Counted from the first letter of the stretch, positions 16,187 to 24,095 are shown. The stretch: 32,970 bases of DNA from Chitinophaga pinensis (GCA_945873755.1 CAMCEM010000018.1:1-32970), one strand, 5' to 3'. Made by a program: numbers and translations. The notes: a model not told the origin generated them from the letters alone.

Positions 16187-16229
16187 ATTTCTTCTATCTA
16201 TCACGCTAGGGGTGATAAGGAACTTTTTT

Positions 16230-16268
16230 TTAAATAAATCCTTGCAATTTCTGCAAGGATTTATTTAA
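16230..16268 (-). terminator. Terminator of the rpsF-rpsR-rplI operon
   Basis: A long perfect stem, TTAAATAAATCCTTGCA (16230-16246) and its complement at 16252-16268, with a 5-nt loop. The GC-richer CCTTGCA/TGCAAGG core is followed on the minus strand by ATTTATTT. It sits 6 bp after the rplI stop. A T run also follows on the plus strand, so it may work in both directions. Confidence 0.65.
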
Positions 16269-16273
16269 ATTTT

Positions 16274-16714
16274 TTATTCTGAAACTACTTCAACTTTAAT
16301 AGTGACAGAAACTTCACGATGTAAGTTTACAATAGCTTCGTAGCTACCTAATACTTTTACATCATCAATTTCAATTTTACGTCTGTCTATATCGTATCCT
16401 TTAGTTTTTAAAGCTTGAGAAATTTGCAATGGAGTAATTGAACCAAATATTTTACCATTTGCACCTGCTTTAGTTGCAATTGTAATAACCATTTCGTTCA
16501 TACTTGTGCTAGTTGCTAAAGCATCAGTTTTCATTTTTTCACGCTTCATTGCGCCTTGACGGTTATTTTCTTCCATCATTTTAATATTTCCAGAAGTAGC
16601 TAAAATAGCCATTCCTTTTGGAAATAAAAAATTGTTAGCATAACCATCTTTAACCATTACTACTTCACCTTGTTTTCCAAGGTTTTTCATGTTTTCTTTT
16701 AAAATAATTTTCAT
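16274..16714 (-). CDS. rplI: 50S ribosomal protein bL9
   Basis: This is a 146-residue bL9 that binds 23S rRNA near the L1 stalk. The N-terminal domain is canonical (MKIILKENMKNLGKQGEVVMVKDGYANNFLFPKG...A), followed by a connecting helix (about 42-75) and the C-terminal domain (GKIFGSITPLQISQALKTKG.DIDRRKI). It is the last gene of the rpsF-rpsR-rplI operon, 25 bp after rpsR. AAGGAG lies 11 nt before the start, which is unusual for this phylum. Confidence 0.97.
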   Translation of the reverse strand: MKIILKENMKNLGKQGEVVMVKDGYANNFLFPKGMAILATSGNIKMMEENNRQGAMKREKMKTDALATSTSMNEMVITIATKAGANGKIFGSITPLQISQALKTKGYDIDRRKIEIDDVKVLGSYEAIVNLHREVSVTIKVEVVSE

Positions 16715-16725
16715 CTCTGTTGTTT

Positions 16726-16731
16726 CTCCTT
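16726..16731 (-). promoter_or_regulatory. Shine-Dalgarno sequence of rplI
   Basis: The minus strand reads AAGGAG, 11 nt before the rplI ATG. Most other starts in the window have only A/T-rich leaders. Confidence 0.65.
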
Positions 16732-16739
16732 CAATTAAA

Positions 16740-17018
16740 TTATTTAATCATATCTCCTGTGAAAGGTAAAACTGCAATATGGCGAGCACGTTTAACAGCT
16801 TGAGATATTTTACGTTGGAATTTTAACGATGTACCTGTTAATCTTCTAGGTAAAATTTTACCTTGATCGTTAACAAACTTTAATAAGAAATTAGCATCTT
16901 TATAATCAATATATTTGATACCATTCTTTTTAAAACGACAGTATTTTTTGCGTTGTGCAGCATCTGGCGTAGTATTAAATACTGATGAACCAGTATATTT
17001 CTTTTGTGGTTTTGCCAT
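16740..17018 (-). CDS. rpsR: 30S ribosomal protein bS18
   Basis: This is a 92-residue bS18, partner of bS6 on the 30S platform. Core motifs are KKYCRFKKNGIKYIDYKDANFLLKFV, GKILPRRLTGTSLKFQRK and QAVKRARHIAVLPF. The start ATG overlaps the rpsF stop by one base (TAATG). A strong AGGAGG lies 10 nt before the ATG, inside the end of rpsF. In Flavobacterium, bS18 together with bS6 and bS21 sequesters the anti-Shine-Dalgarno sequence, so the strong SD here may allow autoregulation (see findings). Confidence 0.97.
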   Translation of the reverse strand: MAKPQKKYTGSSVFNTTPDAAQRKKYCRFKKNGIKYIDYKDANFLLKFVNDQGKILPRRLTGTSLKFQRKISQAVKRARHIAVLPFTGDMIK

Positions 17019-17434
17019 TACTTTTTAGCCTCCTGTTGTTTAGTTGTGTTTTTGCCTTGATTAAATTCACCATTGCGCTTGCGCACGTTGTACTGAATTG
17101 AATGTTTGTCTAACACTGTTGATAAAAAACGCATGATTCTTTCATCGCGTCTGAAAGCTAATTCGAAGGTACTAACAAAAGAAGCTGGTGCTTTATACTC
17201 ATAAATATGGTAAAAGCCTGTACTTTTCTTTTGAATAGGGTATGCCAATTTGGTTAACCCCCAGTTTTCTTCATGAATCAGCTCTCCGCCATTTTCCGTA
17301 ATTAATTTACGGTATTTGGCAACAGCGTCTTTCAGCTGTTCTTCAGAGAGTACGGGTGTGAAAATAATCACAGACTCATAGTTGTTAAGGACAACACTCT
17401 CTTCTTTTTTTACTTTTGTTGTTTTGGTTGCCAT
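17018..17434 (-). CDS. rpsF: 30S ribosomal protein bS6
   Basis: This is a 138-residue bS6 with the core LNNYESVIIFTPVLSEEQL...YRKLI, GGELIHEENWGLTKLAYPIQKK, GFYHIYEYKAP, and FRRDERIMRFLSTVLDK. It has a lysine-rich N-terminal extension of about 14 residues (MATKTTKVKKEES) before the usual start of the family, and a polar K/Q-rich C-terminal tail. It is the first gene of the operon. The leader has no SD, in contrast to rpsR and rplI. A good promoter lies at 17466-17496. Confidence 0.96.
   Translation of the reverse strand: MATKTTKVKKEESVVLNNYESVIIFTPVLSEEQLKDAVAKYRKLITENGGELIHEENWGLTKLAYPIQKKSTGFYHIYEYKAPASFVSTFELAFRRDERIMRFLSTVLDKHSIQYNVRKRNGEFNQGKNTTKQQEAKK
17029..17034 (-). promoter_or_regulatory. 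Strong Shine-Dalgarno sequence of rpsR
   Basis: The minus strand reads AGGAGG, located 10 nt before the rpsR ATG and within the 3' end of rpsF. Strong SDs before bS18 or bS21 genes are known in Bacteroidota, where SDs are otherwise rare. Confidence 0.75.
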
Positions 17435-17465
17435 TTAAACTGTTATTTTTTAAAATTTAGGGCTG

Positions 17466-17496
17466 CGAAAATAGAAATTTAATTTATTAAAACAAA
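17466..17496 (-). promoter_or_regulatory. Promoter of the rpsF-rpsR-rplI operon
   Basis: On the minus strand, TTTG (17493-17496), a 19-nt spacer, and TATTTTCG (17466-17473). The -7 element ends about 31 nt before the rpsF ATG. Confidence 0.6.
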
Positions 17497-17555
17497 CCCT
17501 TCTTTAAAAATATATTTATAAAATTGATAAAACTACTGCTTTAAGTCTAATTTCA

Positions 17556-17586
17556 TTTGTAGAAATGCTTTATTTCAATACTTTTG
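17556..17586 (+). promoter_or_regulatory. Promoter of mazG
   Basis: TTTG (17556-17559), a 19-nt spacer, and TACTTTTG (17579-17586), an exact match to TAnnTTTG. The mazG ATG is 43 nt further on. Confidence 0.65.
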
Positions 17587-17629
17587 GCATAATAAAACTT
17601 TTACAAATATCTAGTTTAAAAATCAAAAA

Positions 17630-18412
17630 ATGAATTCTATAAGTGAGAAATTAAAAGCATTTGAAAGAACGCTTAATATAATGGATGAATTGAGAGACAA
17701 ATGTCCTTGGGATAAAAAGCAAACTTTTGAAACTTTAAGGCATTTAACCATTGAAGAAACTTATGAATTAAGTGAATCGATTATAAATAACGACTTGCCT
17801 GAACTAAAAAAAGAATTGGGAGATGTGTTATTGCATATTATTTTTTATGCAAAAATAGCAAGTGAAACCAACCACTTTGATATAGCTGATGTTTTGAACA
17901 CTTTGTGCGAAAAATTAATTGTTCGCCACCCACACATTTACGGAAATGTAATTGCAGAAACGGAAGAACAAGTAAAAGAAAATTGGGAACAAATTAAATT
18001 AAAGGAAGGCAATAAATCGGTATTGAGTGGTGTAAGTAAAGGTATACCTAGTTTGGTAAAAGCTTATCGCATACAAGAAAAAGCAGCACAAGTGGGTTTT
18101 GATTGGGAAACAGCCGACCAAGTATGGGGAAAAATAAACGAGGAATTGGCTGAATTTAAAGCAGAGTTGAATAAACCCAATAACAAAGAAAAAACCGAAA
18201 AAGAATTTGGCGATTTGCTTTTTGCTTTGGTAAATTTAGCAAGAAAAAATGGTATTAATCCTGATGATGCTTTGGAATACACCAACCAAAAGTTTAGAAA
18301 TAGATTTATGTTTATTGAAGAAAGAGCAAAGGAAATAAATAAAAACATGACCGAGATGACTTTAGACGAAATGGACGCAATTTGGAATGAAAGTAAAACC
18401 AGTTTTAAATGA
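17630..18412 (+). CDS. mazG: Nucleoside triphosphate pyrophosphohydrolase MazG
   Basis: This enzyme hydrolyses NTPs/dNTPs to the monophosphate and pyrophosphate, in house-cleaning or (p)ppGpp control. The 260-residue protein has two MazG domains. The first has CPWDKKQTFETLRHLTIEETYEL (EExxE metal site, about residues 25-46) with LKKELGDVLLHIIFYA; the second is about residues 150-250 (GFDWETADQVWGKINEELAEF, EKEFGDLLFALVNLARKNGINPDDAL). The length matches the full family. It is monocistronic, followed by a heptad repeat array. Confidence 0.95.
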   Translation: MNSISEKLKAFERTLNIMDELRDKCPWDKKQTFETLRHLTIEETYELSESIINNDLPELKKELGDVLLHIIFYAKIASETNHFDIADVLNTLCEKLIVRHPHIYGNVIAETEEQVKENWEQIKLKEGNKSVLSGVSKGIPSLVKAYRIQEKAAQVGFDWETADQVWGKINEELAEFKAELNKPNNKEKTEKEFGDLLFALVNLARKNGINPDDALEYTNQKFRNRFMFIEERAKEINKNMTEMTLDEMDAIWNESKTSFK

Positions 18413-18419
18413 TATTTGG

Positions 18420-18475
18420 AATAACGAATAACGAACAACGAATAACGAACAACGAACAACGAATAACGAACAACG
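18420..18475. repeat. 7-nt tandem repeat AA(T/C)AACG, 8 copies
   Basis: Eight perfect-phase heptads alternate between AATAACG and AACAACG, starting 8 bp after the mazG stop and ending 20 bp before the GH92 start. No other copy of this motif is seen in the window. Confidence 0.95.
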
Positions 18476-18494
18476 AAAATGGATTAAATTAATT

Positions 18495-21317
18495 ATGAAA
18501 AAATACTATTTATTAAAACTTTTATTTGCCTATTGCCAATTGCTCATTGCCTATTCCTCACAGGCGCAAACCAATTACTCCAAAATAGTTAATCCTTTTA
18601 TAGGCACTGGCGGACACGGACATACTTTTCCGGGTGCAGTAGCTCCATTTGGAATGGTGCAATTAAGTCCAGATACGCGCATAGATGGAAGTTGGGATGG
18701 TTGTAGTGGCTATCATGAAAGCGATTCTGTTATTTATGGATTTAGCCATACCCATTTAAGCGGAACTGGTTGCAGCGATTATGGAGATATTTTGTTAATG
18801 CCTATGATGGGTGAACCTAGTTTTGATAACAAAAAATATTCATCAAAATATTCACACAAAAGCGAAAAAGCAAACGCTGGTTATTATAAAGTACATTTAG
18901 ATGATGATGATATAGATGTAGAATTGACCACTACAACGCGAGTTGGATTTCATAAATATACATTTAACAAAGCAGGTAAAATCAACTTTATTCTAGATTT
19001 ATTGCATCGTGATAAATTATTAGATGGTAAAATAAATATTATTAATAATACCACCATTGAAGGCTTTAGAAGAAGTGAAGCTTGGGCAAAAGACCAACGT
19101 GTATATTTCAGAATTGAGTTTTCAAAACCAAATGAAAACCATACTTTATATTCTGATAATGCAAAAATGGAAACAGGCAGTGCTTTTGAATATAATGTAA
19201 AAAAAGGTGATGTTATTTTTGTAAAAGTTTCCATCAGTGGCGTTGATGAAGAGGGAGCAAAAAAGAATATGTTAGCCGAACTTCCTCATTGGAATTTTGA
19301 AAAAGTAAGAACCGATTGCGAAGCTTTATGGAACAAAGAATTAGATAAAATTCAAGTAAAAGGCGGTACTACTGACCAACAAGTTATTTTTTATACCGCA
19401 CTTTACCATTGCTTTATTCATCCAAGTATTTACAACGATGTGGATGGAAGATACTTTGGCCGTGACATCAAAATTCACAAGGCAGAAGGCTTTAATTATT
19501 ACACTGTTTTTAGTTTGTGGGATACGTTTAGGGCTTTGCATCCTTTGTTTAATATTGTGCAACGTGAACGAAATTTAGATTTTATCAAAACATTTTTGGA
19601 GCAATACAAACAAGTAGGCCGCTTGCCTATGTGGGAACTAAGTAGCAACGAAACCAATTGTATGATAGGCAACCATGCCATTAGTGTGATAGCCGATGCA
19701 TATGCCAAAGGAATAAGAGGTTTTGATATAAATTTAGCCATTGAAGCTTGCGAAAAAACTGCCAATATTCCCCATTTTGGAATGCCTGAATTTAGAAAAA
19801 AAGGATACTTAGCAATAGAAGATGAACATGAAAGTGTAAGTAAAACTTTAGAATATGCTTATAATGATTGGTGTTTAAATCAACTTTATTGGATGATGAA
19901 TGATGGAGATAAAAACGATTATTATTCATATGTTCATGCTGCTGTTTTTGAAAATTTAAAATGGCAAAATGTGTTTAATCCTAAAACTGGATTTATGCAA
20001 CCCCGAAATAATGGAGGCTGGCTTGAACCTTTTAATTCAAAAGAAGTAAATAATAATTATACAGAAGCTAATTCATGGCAATATACTTTTTTTGTTCCTC
20101 AAGATGTTTATGGTTTAATTGATATTATGGGCGGTCCAGCAAATTTCGAAAAAAAGTTAGATGAATTATTTGAAACTTCAAGCGAAACAGCTGGGAGACA
20201 ACAAGCAGATATTACTGGCTTAATAGGACAATATGCTCATGGTAACGAACCAAGTCACCACATGGCTTATTTGTATAATTATATTGGCAAACGTGAAAAA
20301 ACACAGCAACGAGTGAGTCAAATTTTAAAAGAAATGTATGCCAATGCGCCTGATGGATTAGCTGGAAATGAAGACTGCGGACAAATGAGTGCTTGGTTTG
20401 TATTTAGTGCCATGGGATTTTATCCTGTCACTCCTGGTTTGGATACTTATCAAAAAGGCTTGAGAATGTTTGATTCAGTTATAATTAATATTGATGAATT
20501 TAAAAGAAAAACATTTGAAATAAAAATCGAAGCAGACAGTATGATGCAAATTTATGGATATTCTAATTTTTTACCTTCACCAATTATTGAAACCAAGTCT
20601 AAAACATTTAAAGACAAATTACTCATAAATATTTACCCTAATATGTTAAATAATGAAACGAGAGATTCAAATAAACAGTATTTCCATATTTGTGTTAATG
20701 ATTCATGTTCAAATCATCATAAAACCAAATTATTTACCAAACCATTTTATATAAATAAATCATGTAAAGTTTATGCTTATTCTTCAATTGATATGGGAGA
20801 AAACTATATGGAATTGGAAGCCAAAGCAACCTTCTATAAAATCCCCAATAATTATACTGTAAAACTGAATTGTAAATACAATAAACAATACACGGCTGGT
20901 GGCGATGCAGGCATTATTGATGGCTTAGCTGGTTATAAAGATTGGCGCAAAGGTGGCTGGCAAGGTTACCAAAGTCAAGATTTTGAGGCTGTGGTAGATT
21001 TACAAGAAAAGAAAGAAATCAGTGAAATTTCGTCTAATTATTTACAAGATTCTCGCTCATGGATTTTACTACCAAAAGAAGTAGAATATTTTATTTCGAA
21101 CGATGGCATCAACTTTAAAAGTATTGGAATTTTAAATCATAATTTGGCTTGGAATACAGAAGAAACATTTACCAGAAACTTTAATTACCAATTACCAAAA
21201 AAAGTAAAAGCACGTTACATAAAAGTAGTAGCAAAAAATTATGGTTTATTGCCTCTAGGTCATCAAGGCGCAGGTGGCGATGCCTTTATATTTGTGGATG
21301 AGATTGAGGTGAGATAG
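18495..21317 (+). CDS. GH92 family alpha-mannosidase
   Basis: This is a secreted 940-residue glycoside hydrolase of family 92, a calcium-dependent exo-alpha-mannosidase acting on N-glycan or yeast mannan-type sugars. A signal peptide covers about residues 1-24. The N-terminal domain is diagnostic: VNPFIGTGGHGHTFPGAVAPFGMVQLSPDT (31-60) and GFSHTHLSGTGCSDYGD. The catalytic barrel has YTEANSWQY (E524, probable acid), AHGNEPSHH (581-589) and GNEDCGQMSAW (D627, probable base). After about residue 740 there is a chitobiase-C-like piece (FTKPFYINKSCKVYAYS) and then a discoidin-like domain (about 790-940). There is no T9SS sorting domain and no adjacent SusCD pair. Confidence 0.93.
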   Translation: MKKYYLLKLLFAYCQLLIAYSSQAQTNYSKIVNPFIGTGGHGHTFPGAVAPFGMVQLSPDTRIDGSWDGCSGYHESDSVIYGFSHTHLSGTGCSDYGDILLMPMMGEPSFDNKKYSSKYSHKSEKANAGYYKVHLDDDDIDVELTTTTRVGFHKYTFNKAGKINFILDLLHRDKLLDGKINIINNTTIEGFRRSEAWAKDQRVYFRIEFSKPNENHTLYSDNAKMETGSAFEYNVKKGDVIFVKVSISGVDEEGAKKNMLAELPHWNFEKVRTDCEALWNKELDKIQVKGGTTDQQVIFYTALYHCFIHPSIYNDVDGRYFGRDIKIHKAEGFNYYTVFSLWDTFRALHPLFNIVQRERNLDFIKTFLEQYKQVGRLPMWELSSNETNCMIGNHAISVIADAYAKGIRGFDINLAIEACEKTANIPHFGMPEFRKKGYLAIEDEHESVSKTLEYAYNDWCLNQLYWMMNDGDKNDYYSYVHAAVFENLKWQNVFNPKTGFMQPRNNGGWLEPFNSKEVNNNYTEANSWQYTFFVPQDVYGLIDIMGGPANFEKKLDELFETSSETAGRQQADITGLIGQYAHGNEPSHHMAYLYNYIGKREKTQQRVSQILKEMYANAPDGLAGNEDCGQMSAWFVFSAMGFYPVTPGLDTYQKGLRMFDSVIINIDEFKRKTFEIKIEADSMMQIYGYSNFLPSPIIETKSKTFKDKLLINIYPNMLNNETRDSNKQYFHICVNDSCSNHHKTKLFTKPFYINKSCKVYAYSSIDMGENYMELEAKATFYKIPNNYTVKLNCKYNKQYTAGGDAGIIDGLAGYKDWRKGGWQGYQSQDFEAVVDLQEKKEISEISSNYLQDSRSWILLPKEVEYFISNDGINFKSIGILNHNLAWNTEETFTRNFNYQLPKKVKARYIKVVAKNYGLLPLGHQGAGGDAFIFVDEIEVR

Positions 21318-21320
21318 TTG

Positions 21321-21551
21321 TTGGTTGATAGTTGTCAGTCGATAGACGATGTTCGATAGTCGATGGTCGATAGTCGATGGTCGATAGTCGATGGTCGATA
21401 GTCGATGGTCGATAGTCGATGGTCGATAGTCGATAGTCGATGGTCGATAGTCGATGGTCGATAGTCGATAGTCGATAGTCGATGGTCGATAGACGATGTT
21501 CGATAGTCGATGGTCGATAGTCGATAGTCGACAGACGATGGTCGATAGTCG
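21321..21551. repeat. 33-copy heptanucleotide array, AT(A/G)GTCG
   Basis: 33 successive heptads in perfect 7-nt phase, mostly ATAGTCG and ATGGTCG, often alternating to make a 14-nt unit. The rare pair ATAGACG-ATGTTCG occurs at 21342-21355 and again at 21489-21502, so a 147-bp block may have duplicated. It starts 3 bp after the GH92 stop. Confidence 0.95.
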
Positions 21552-21562
21552 ATGAACTTTAA

Positions 21563-21597
21563 TCTATGGTCTATGGTCTATTTACTATGGTCTAATA
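21563..21597. repeat. Second heptad array, TCTATGG type
   Basis: Five heptads (TCTATGG, TCTATGG, TCTATTT, ACTATGG, TCTAATA) run up to 1 bp before the porD stop codon. The motif differs from the larger array 11 bp away but has the same period. Confidence 0.75.
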
Positions 21598-21598
21598 A

Positions 21599-22510
21599 CT
21601 ATTTTTGTATTTGCGTTATCGCATCGTATTTGCTAGAGTTGGCAATATCTAATTCGTTTAAAACTTCAACAGCTTTTGGTTTTTCTATGGCAGATGATCC
21701 TTTAAAGATATTTATCAATTCATCGCGTTTTGCATCAAAAAACATCAACATCATTACCGTATTTGGGGCAAGAGTATATACTTTTTTAACTTCCTCTAAT
21801 GCTTTAAAAATTTGCTTGCGTGCTTCTAAAGGCTTTTTGTAAAAAATATCCATTCCGCTTCTATGGTAAATGTAATATGCTTTTCTAATTGGCCTAAATC
21901 GTTCGTTTAATATATTATCAATTAAATTGTAACGGGTTCTTAAATTTCGTCCAAATGCTGTCCAACCGGCTGCAGCACCTTTTCCTTGAGCTAATGATAA
22001 TATTTGTGCTGCTTTATTAAAATACAAAGAACCACCTTCCAAAGCATAACTATCATAATCCAATCCTAAAGCATAATTACAATAAAAAGCCAATAAGCCA
22101 GTAATTTCAGTATTAAATTGTCCATCTGAATAGTCGAAACGTTGTTGGTCAACATAAGTAAAGTTAAAATTTTCGTCTCTAAAATTAAAAAGTATTGAAT
22201 TGTAATTAGTTCCAAAAACTGGTCTTCTACTCTGAATAACAGCTACTGCTCCAATGCTACCATTTGTTTGATCGTAAGTAGAAACTATTATTTCTATACT
22301 CAAATCAAATAGTTCAAATTCTAATAGTTTATCGGCACTCCACTTTTGGTTATTAATAAATGTTCTTATGTCTTGCTCTAATCGTCTAAAAATACTTCTA
22401 TCTGTTATTTCTACTTGATTATCGGTAACTTTAATTTGTATATTAAAATCGGGTTGAGATTGCGCTGCTAAGCTTAAAAATAGTGTGATTATTAAAAATA
22501 TTTTACGCAT
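21599..22510 (-). CDS. porD: Type IX secretion system protein PorD (DUF4835)
   Basis: This is a 303-residue periplasmic or envelope protein with a signal peptide (MRKIFLIITLFLSLAAQSQP). The DUF4835 pattern is clear: WSADKLLEFELFDLSIEIIVSTYD, AVAVIQSRRPVFGTNYNSILFNFRDENF, GLLAFYCNYALGLDYDSYALEGGSLYFNKAAQI, and AAAGWTAFGRNLRTRYNLIDNILNERFRPIRKAYYIYHR. It is co-oriented with coaBC (4-bp gap) and ends against the heptad array. Porphyromonas PorD is needed for T9SS function, which fits the T9SS-sorted protein at 4304. The role here is by family. Confidence 0.82.
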   Translation of the reverse strand: MRKIFLIITLFLSLAAQSQPDFNIQIKVTDNQVEITDRSIFRRLEQDIRTFINNQKWSADKLLEFELFDLSIEIIVSTYDQTNGSIGAVAVIQSRRPVFGTNYNSILFNFRDENFNFTYVDQQRFDYSDGQFNTEITGLLAFYCNYALGLDYDSYALEGGSLYFNKAAQILSLAQGKGAAAGWTAFGRNLRTRYNLIDNILNERFRPIRKAYYIYHRSGMDIFYKKPLEARKQIFKALEEVKKVYTLAPNTVMMLMFFDAKRDELINIFKGSSAIEKPKAVEVLNELDIANSSKYDAITQIQK

Positions 22511-22514
22511 AAAT

Positions 22515-23714
22515 TTATTTTAATGAATTAATAATTTCTGAAACAATATCGAAAGCAACTTCCTTTTTAGGTTTTAAATTATACTCTAATTTTTCACCCG
22601 TATTTTTTAAAATTGTAATTTTATTGGTATCATGTTTAAACCCCGCACCTTCTGTTTGCATTGAATTTAAAACAATAAAATCTGCATTTTTTTCCTTTAA
22701 TTTCTTCAAAGCATTTGCTTCTTCATCATTAGTTTCTAGTGCAAAGCCAACCACAAATTGATATGATTTTTTTATTAAACCAACATGTTTTAAAATGTCT
22801 TTGGTTTTTTTAAGTTCAATGATTAAACCATCGTCATTTTGTTTTTTTATTTTATTTTCAGCTACATTTATTGGAGTATAATCAGCCACAGCAGCACACA
22901 TTACAGCAATGTCGTTTTCTTCAAAATGATTAATTACAGCGTCAAACATTTGCTCAGCCGAACGTACATTAATTCGGTTTATGTTTTTATGTGTATTTTT
23001 TATATCAACAGGACCTGCAACTAAAGTAACGTTTGCTCCCCTACTTGCTAATTCTTCAGCAATTGCAAAACCCATTTTACCACTCGAAAAATTTCCTATA
23101 AACCTTACTGGGTCAATATTTTCGAATGTAGGACCAGCAGTTACAATTGCATTTTTACCTAATAAACTTTGATTGATTTTAAAGAAATTTTCAATTTTAT
23201 AAAAAATTTCTTCTGGCTCAGCCATTCTTCCTTTTCCATAAAGTCCGCTAGCTAATTCACCTTCTTTAGAATCAATTAAAATATTTCCAAAAGTTTGAAG
23301 TTTATTAATATTAATACTGGTGCTTGGATGAATATACATATCTAAATCCATAGCAGGAGCAAACATTACCGGACATTTTGCTGAAAGGTAAGTGGCAATT
23401 AATAAATTATCGCAAATGCCATTTGCCATTTTGCTAATTGTATTAGCACTTGCAGGTGCTATCACCATCAAATCGGCCCAAGTACCCAAATCAACATGGT
23501 TGGTCCATTCTCCATTTTGGTTTAAAACAAAATCAGAAAATACAGGGTTTTTACTTAGCGTACTTAAAGTTAACGGTGTAACAAATTCTTTTGCAGTTGG
23601 AGTTAAAATTACTTTTACTTCCGCTCCTTCTTTAACAAGCAATCTAAGCAAAAAAGCCGCTTTGTAGGCGGCTATGCTTGCACTTATTGCTAAGATTATT
23701 TTTTTATTTTTCAT
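22515..23714 (-). CDS. coaBC: Bifunctional phosphopantothenoylcysteine decarboxylase / phosphopantothenate-cysteine ligase
   Basis: This enzyme makes 4'-phosphopantetheine in coenzyme A synthesis. The 399-residue protein has an N-terminal flavoprotein (CoaC) domain with [42 protein letters not shown] and the PAMDLDMY substrate-recognition segment (about 120). The C-terminal CoaB domain has [29 protein letters not shown] (about 190-220), CAAVADYTP and KTKDIL. Both halves are complete. It sits between rpoZ (33-bp gap) and porD in the usual Bacteroidota order; recN, often next, is not here. Confidence 0.95.
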   Translation of the reverse strand: MKNKKIILAISASIAAYKAAFLLRLLVKEGAEVKVILTPTAKEFVTPLTLSTLSKNPVFSDFVLNQNGEWTNHVDLGTWADLMVIAPASANTISKMANGICDNLLIATYLSAKCPVMFAPAMDLDMYIHPSTSININKLQTFGNILIDSKEGELASGLYGKGRMAEPEEIFYKIENFFKINQSLLGKNAIVTAGPTFENIDPVRFIGNFSSGKMGFAIAEELASRGANVTLVAGPVDIKNTHKNINRINVRSAEQMFDAVINHFEENDIAVMCAAVADYTPINVAENKIKKQNDDGLIIELKKTKDILKHVGLIKKSYQFVVGFALETNDEEANALKKLKEKNADFIVLNSMQTEGAGFKHDTNKITILKNTGEKLEYNLKPKKEVAFDIVSEIINSLK

Positions 23715-23747
23715 TATTTACTTAAAAAGTAAAATAAATTAAAAAAA

Positions 23748-24095
23748 TTAAAATTGTTTTCCTGTTCCTGTTTTTGCAGGATTGTTGTAATAAATTTTAC
23801 CATTCATAAACTCTTCAGTTGCTATTAAAGTCGATTTTGGTAACTTTTCGTAGTAATTTGAAATTTCTATTTGCTCACGATTTTCAAAAATTTCTTCTAA
23901 AGTATCATTGTCGTTGTCAAATTCGTTCAATTTATTATGCAATTCTTCTTTCATTTGAGCACTAATTTGATTTGCTCTTTTAGCAATTATTGCAATAGTT
24001 TCGTACAAGTTTCCAGTTTCTGCTTCTAATTTTCTTAAGTCGCGAGTTACTGTTGTAGTTGGTACGTTTTGGTAATTGTGGTTTAAGTTTGCCAT
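23748..24095 (-). CDS. rpoZ: RNA polymerase omega subunit (Bacteroidota type)
   Basis: This 115-residue protein has GNLYETIAIIAKRANQISAQMKEEL (about 28-52), the omega/Rpb6 signature with AKRANQI, then LEEIFENREQIEISNYYEKLPKSTLIATEEFMNGKIYY, typical of the Bacteroidota family. It helps fold beta-prime and stabilise the core enzyme. It lies directly after bamD (its ATG abuts the bamD stop) and before coaBC, which supports the call. The C-terminal end is glycine/lysine-rich and variable. Confidence 0.85.
   Translation of the reverse strand: MANLNHNYQNVPTTTVTRDLRKLEAETGNLYETIAIIAKRANQISAQMKEELHNKLNEFDNDNDTLEEIFENREQIEISNYYEKLPKSTLIATEEFMNGKIYYNNPAKTGTGKQF

Larger units (their letters stand above)
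15980..16221 (-). repeat. Two 121-bp tandem repeats built from broken tRNA-Arg copies
   Basis: Units 15980-16100 and 16101-16221 differ at only a few positions. Read on the minus strand, each unit has a 9-nt tRNA start (GGTTCCTTA; its first bases are cut in the outermost copy) and a palindrome of form ATCACGCCTAGCGTGAT. A D-arm-like GGATAGAAGAAAT follows, then the first 43 nt of tRNA-Arg, a palindrome CCGCTAGTTAGCGG, a degraded T-arm start (CGAAGGTTTGA) and an A-rich spacer. They lie directly upstream of the intact tRNA and would be co-transcribed with it if the promoter is beyond 16221. Confidence 0.9.

Noticed and set aside
21321..21597. CRISPR array
   Set aside because: The units are 7 bp with no spacers, and there are no cas genes; these are simple tandem repeats.
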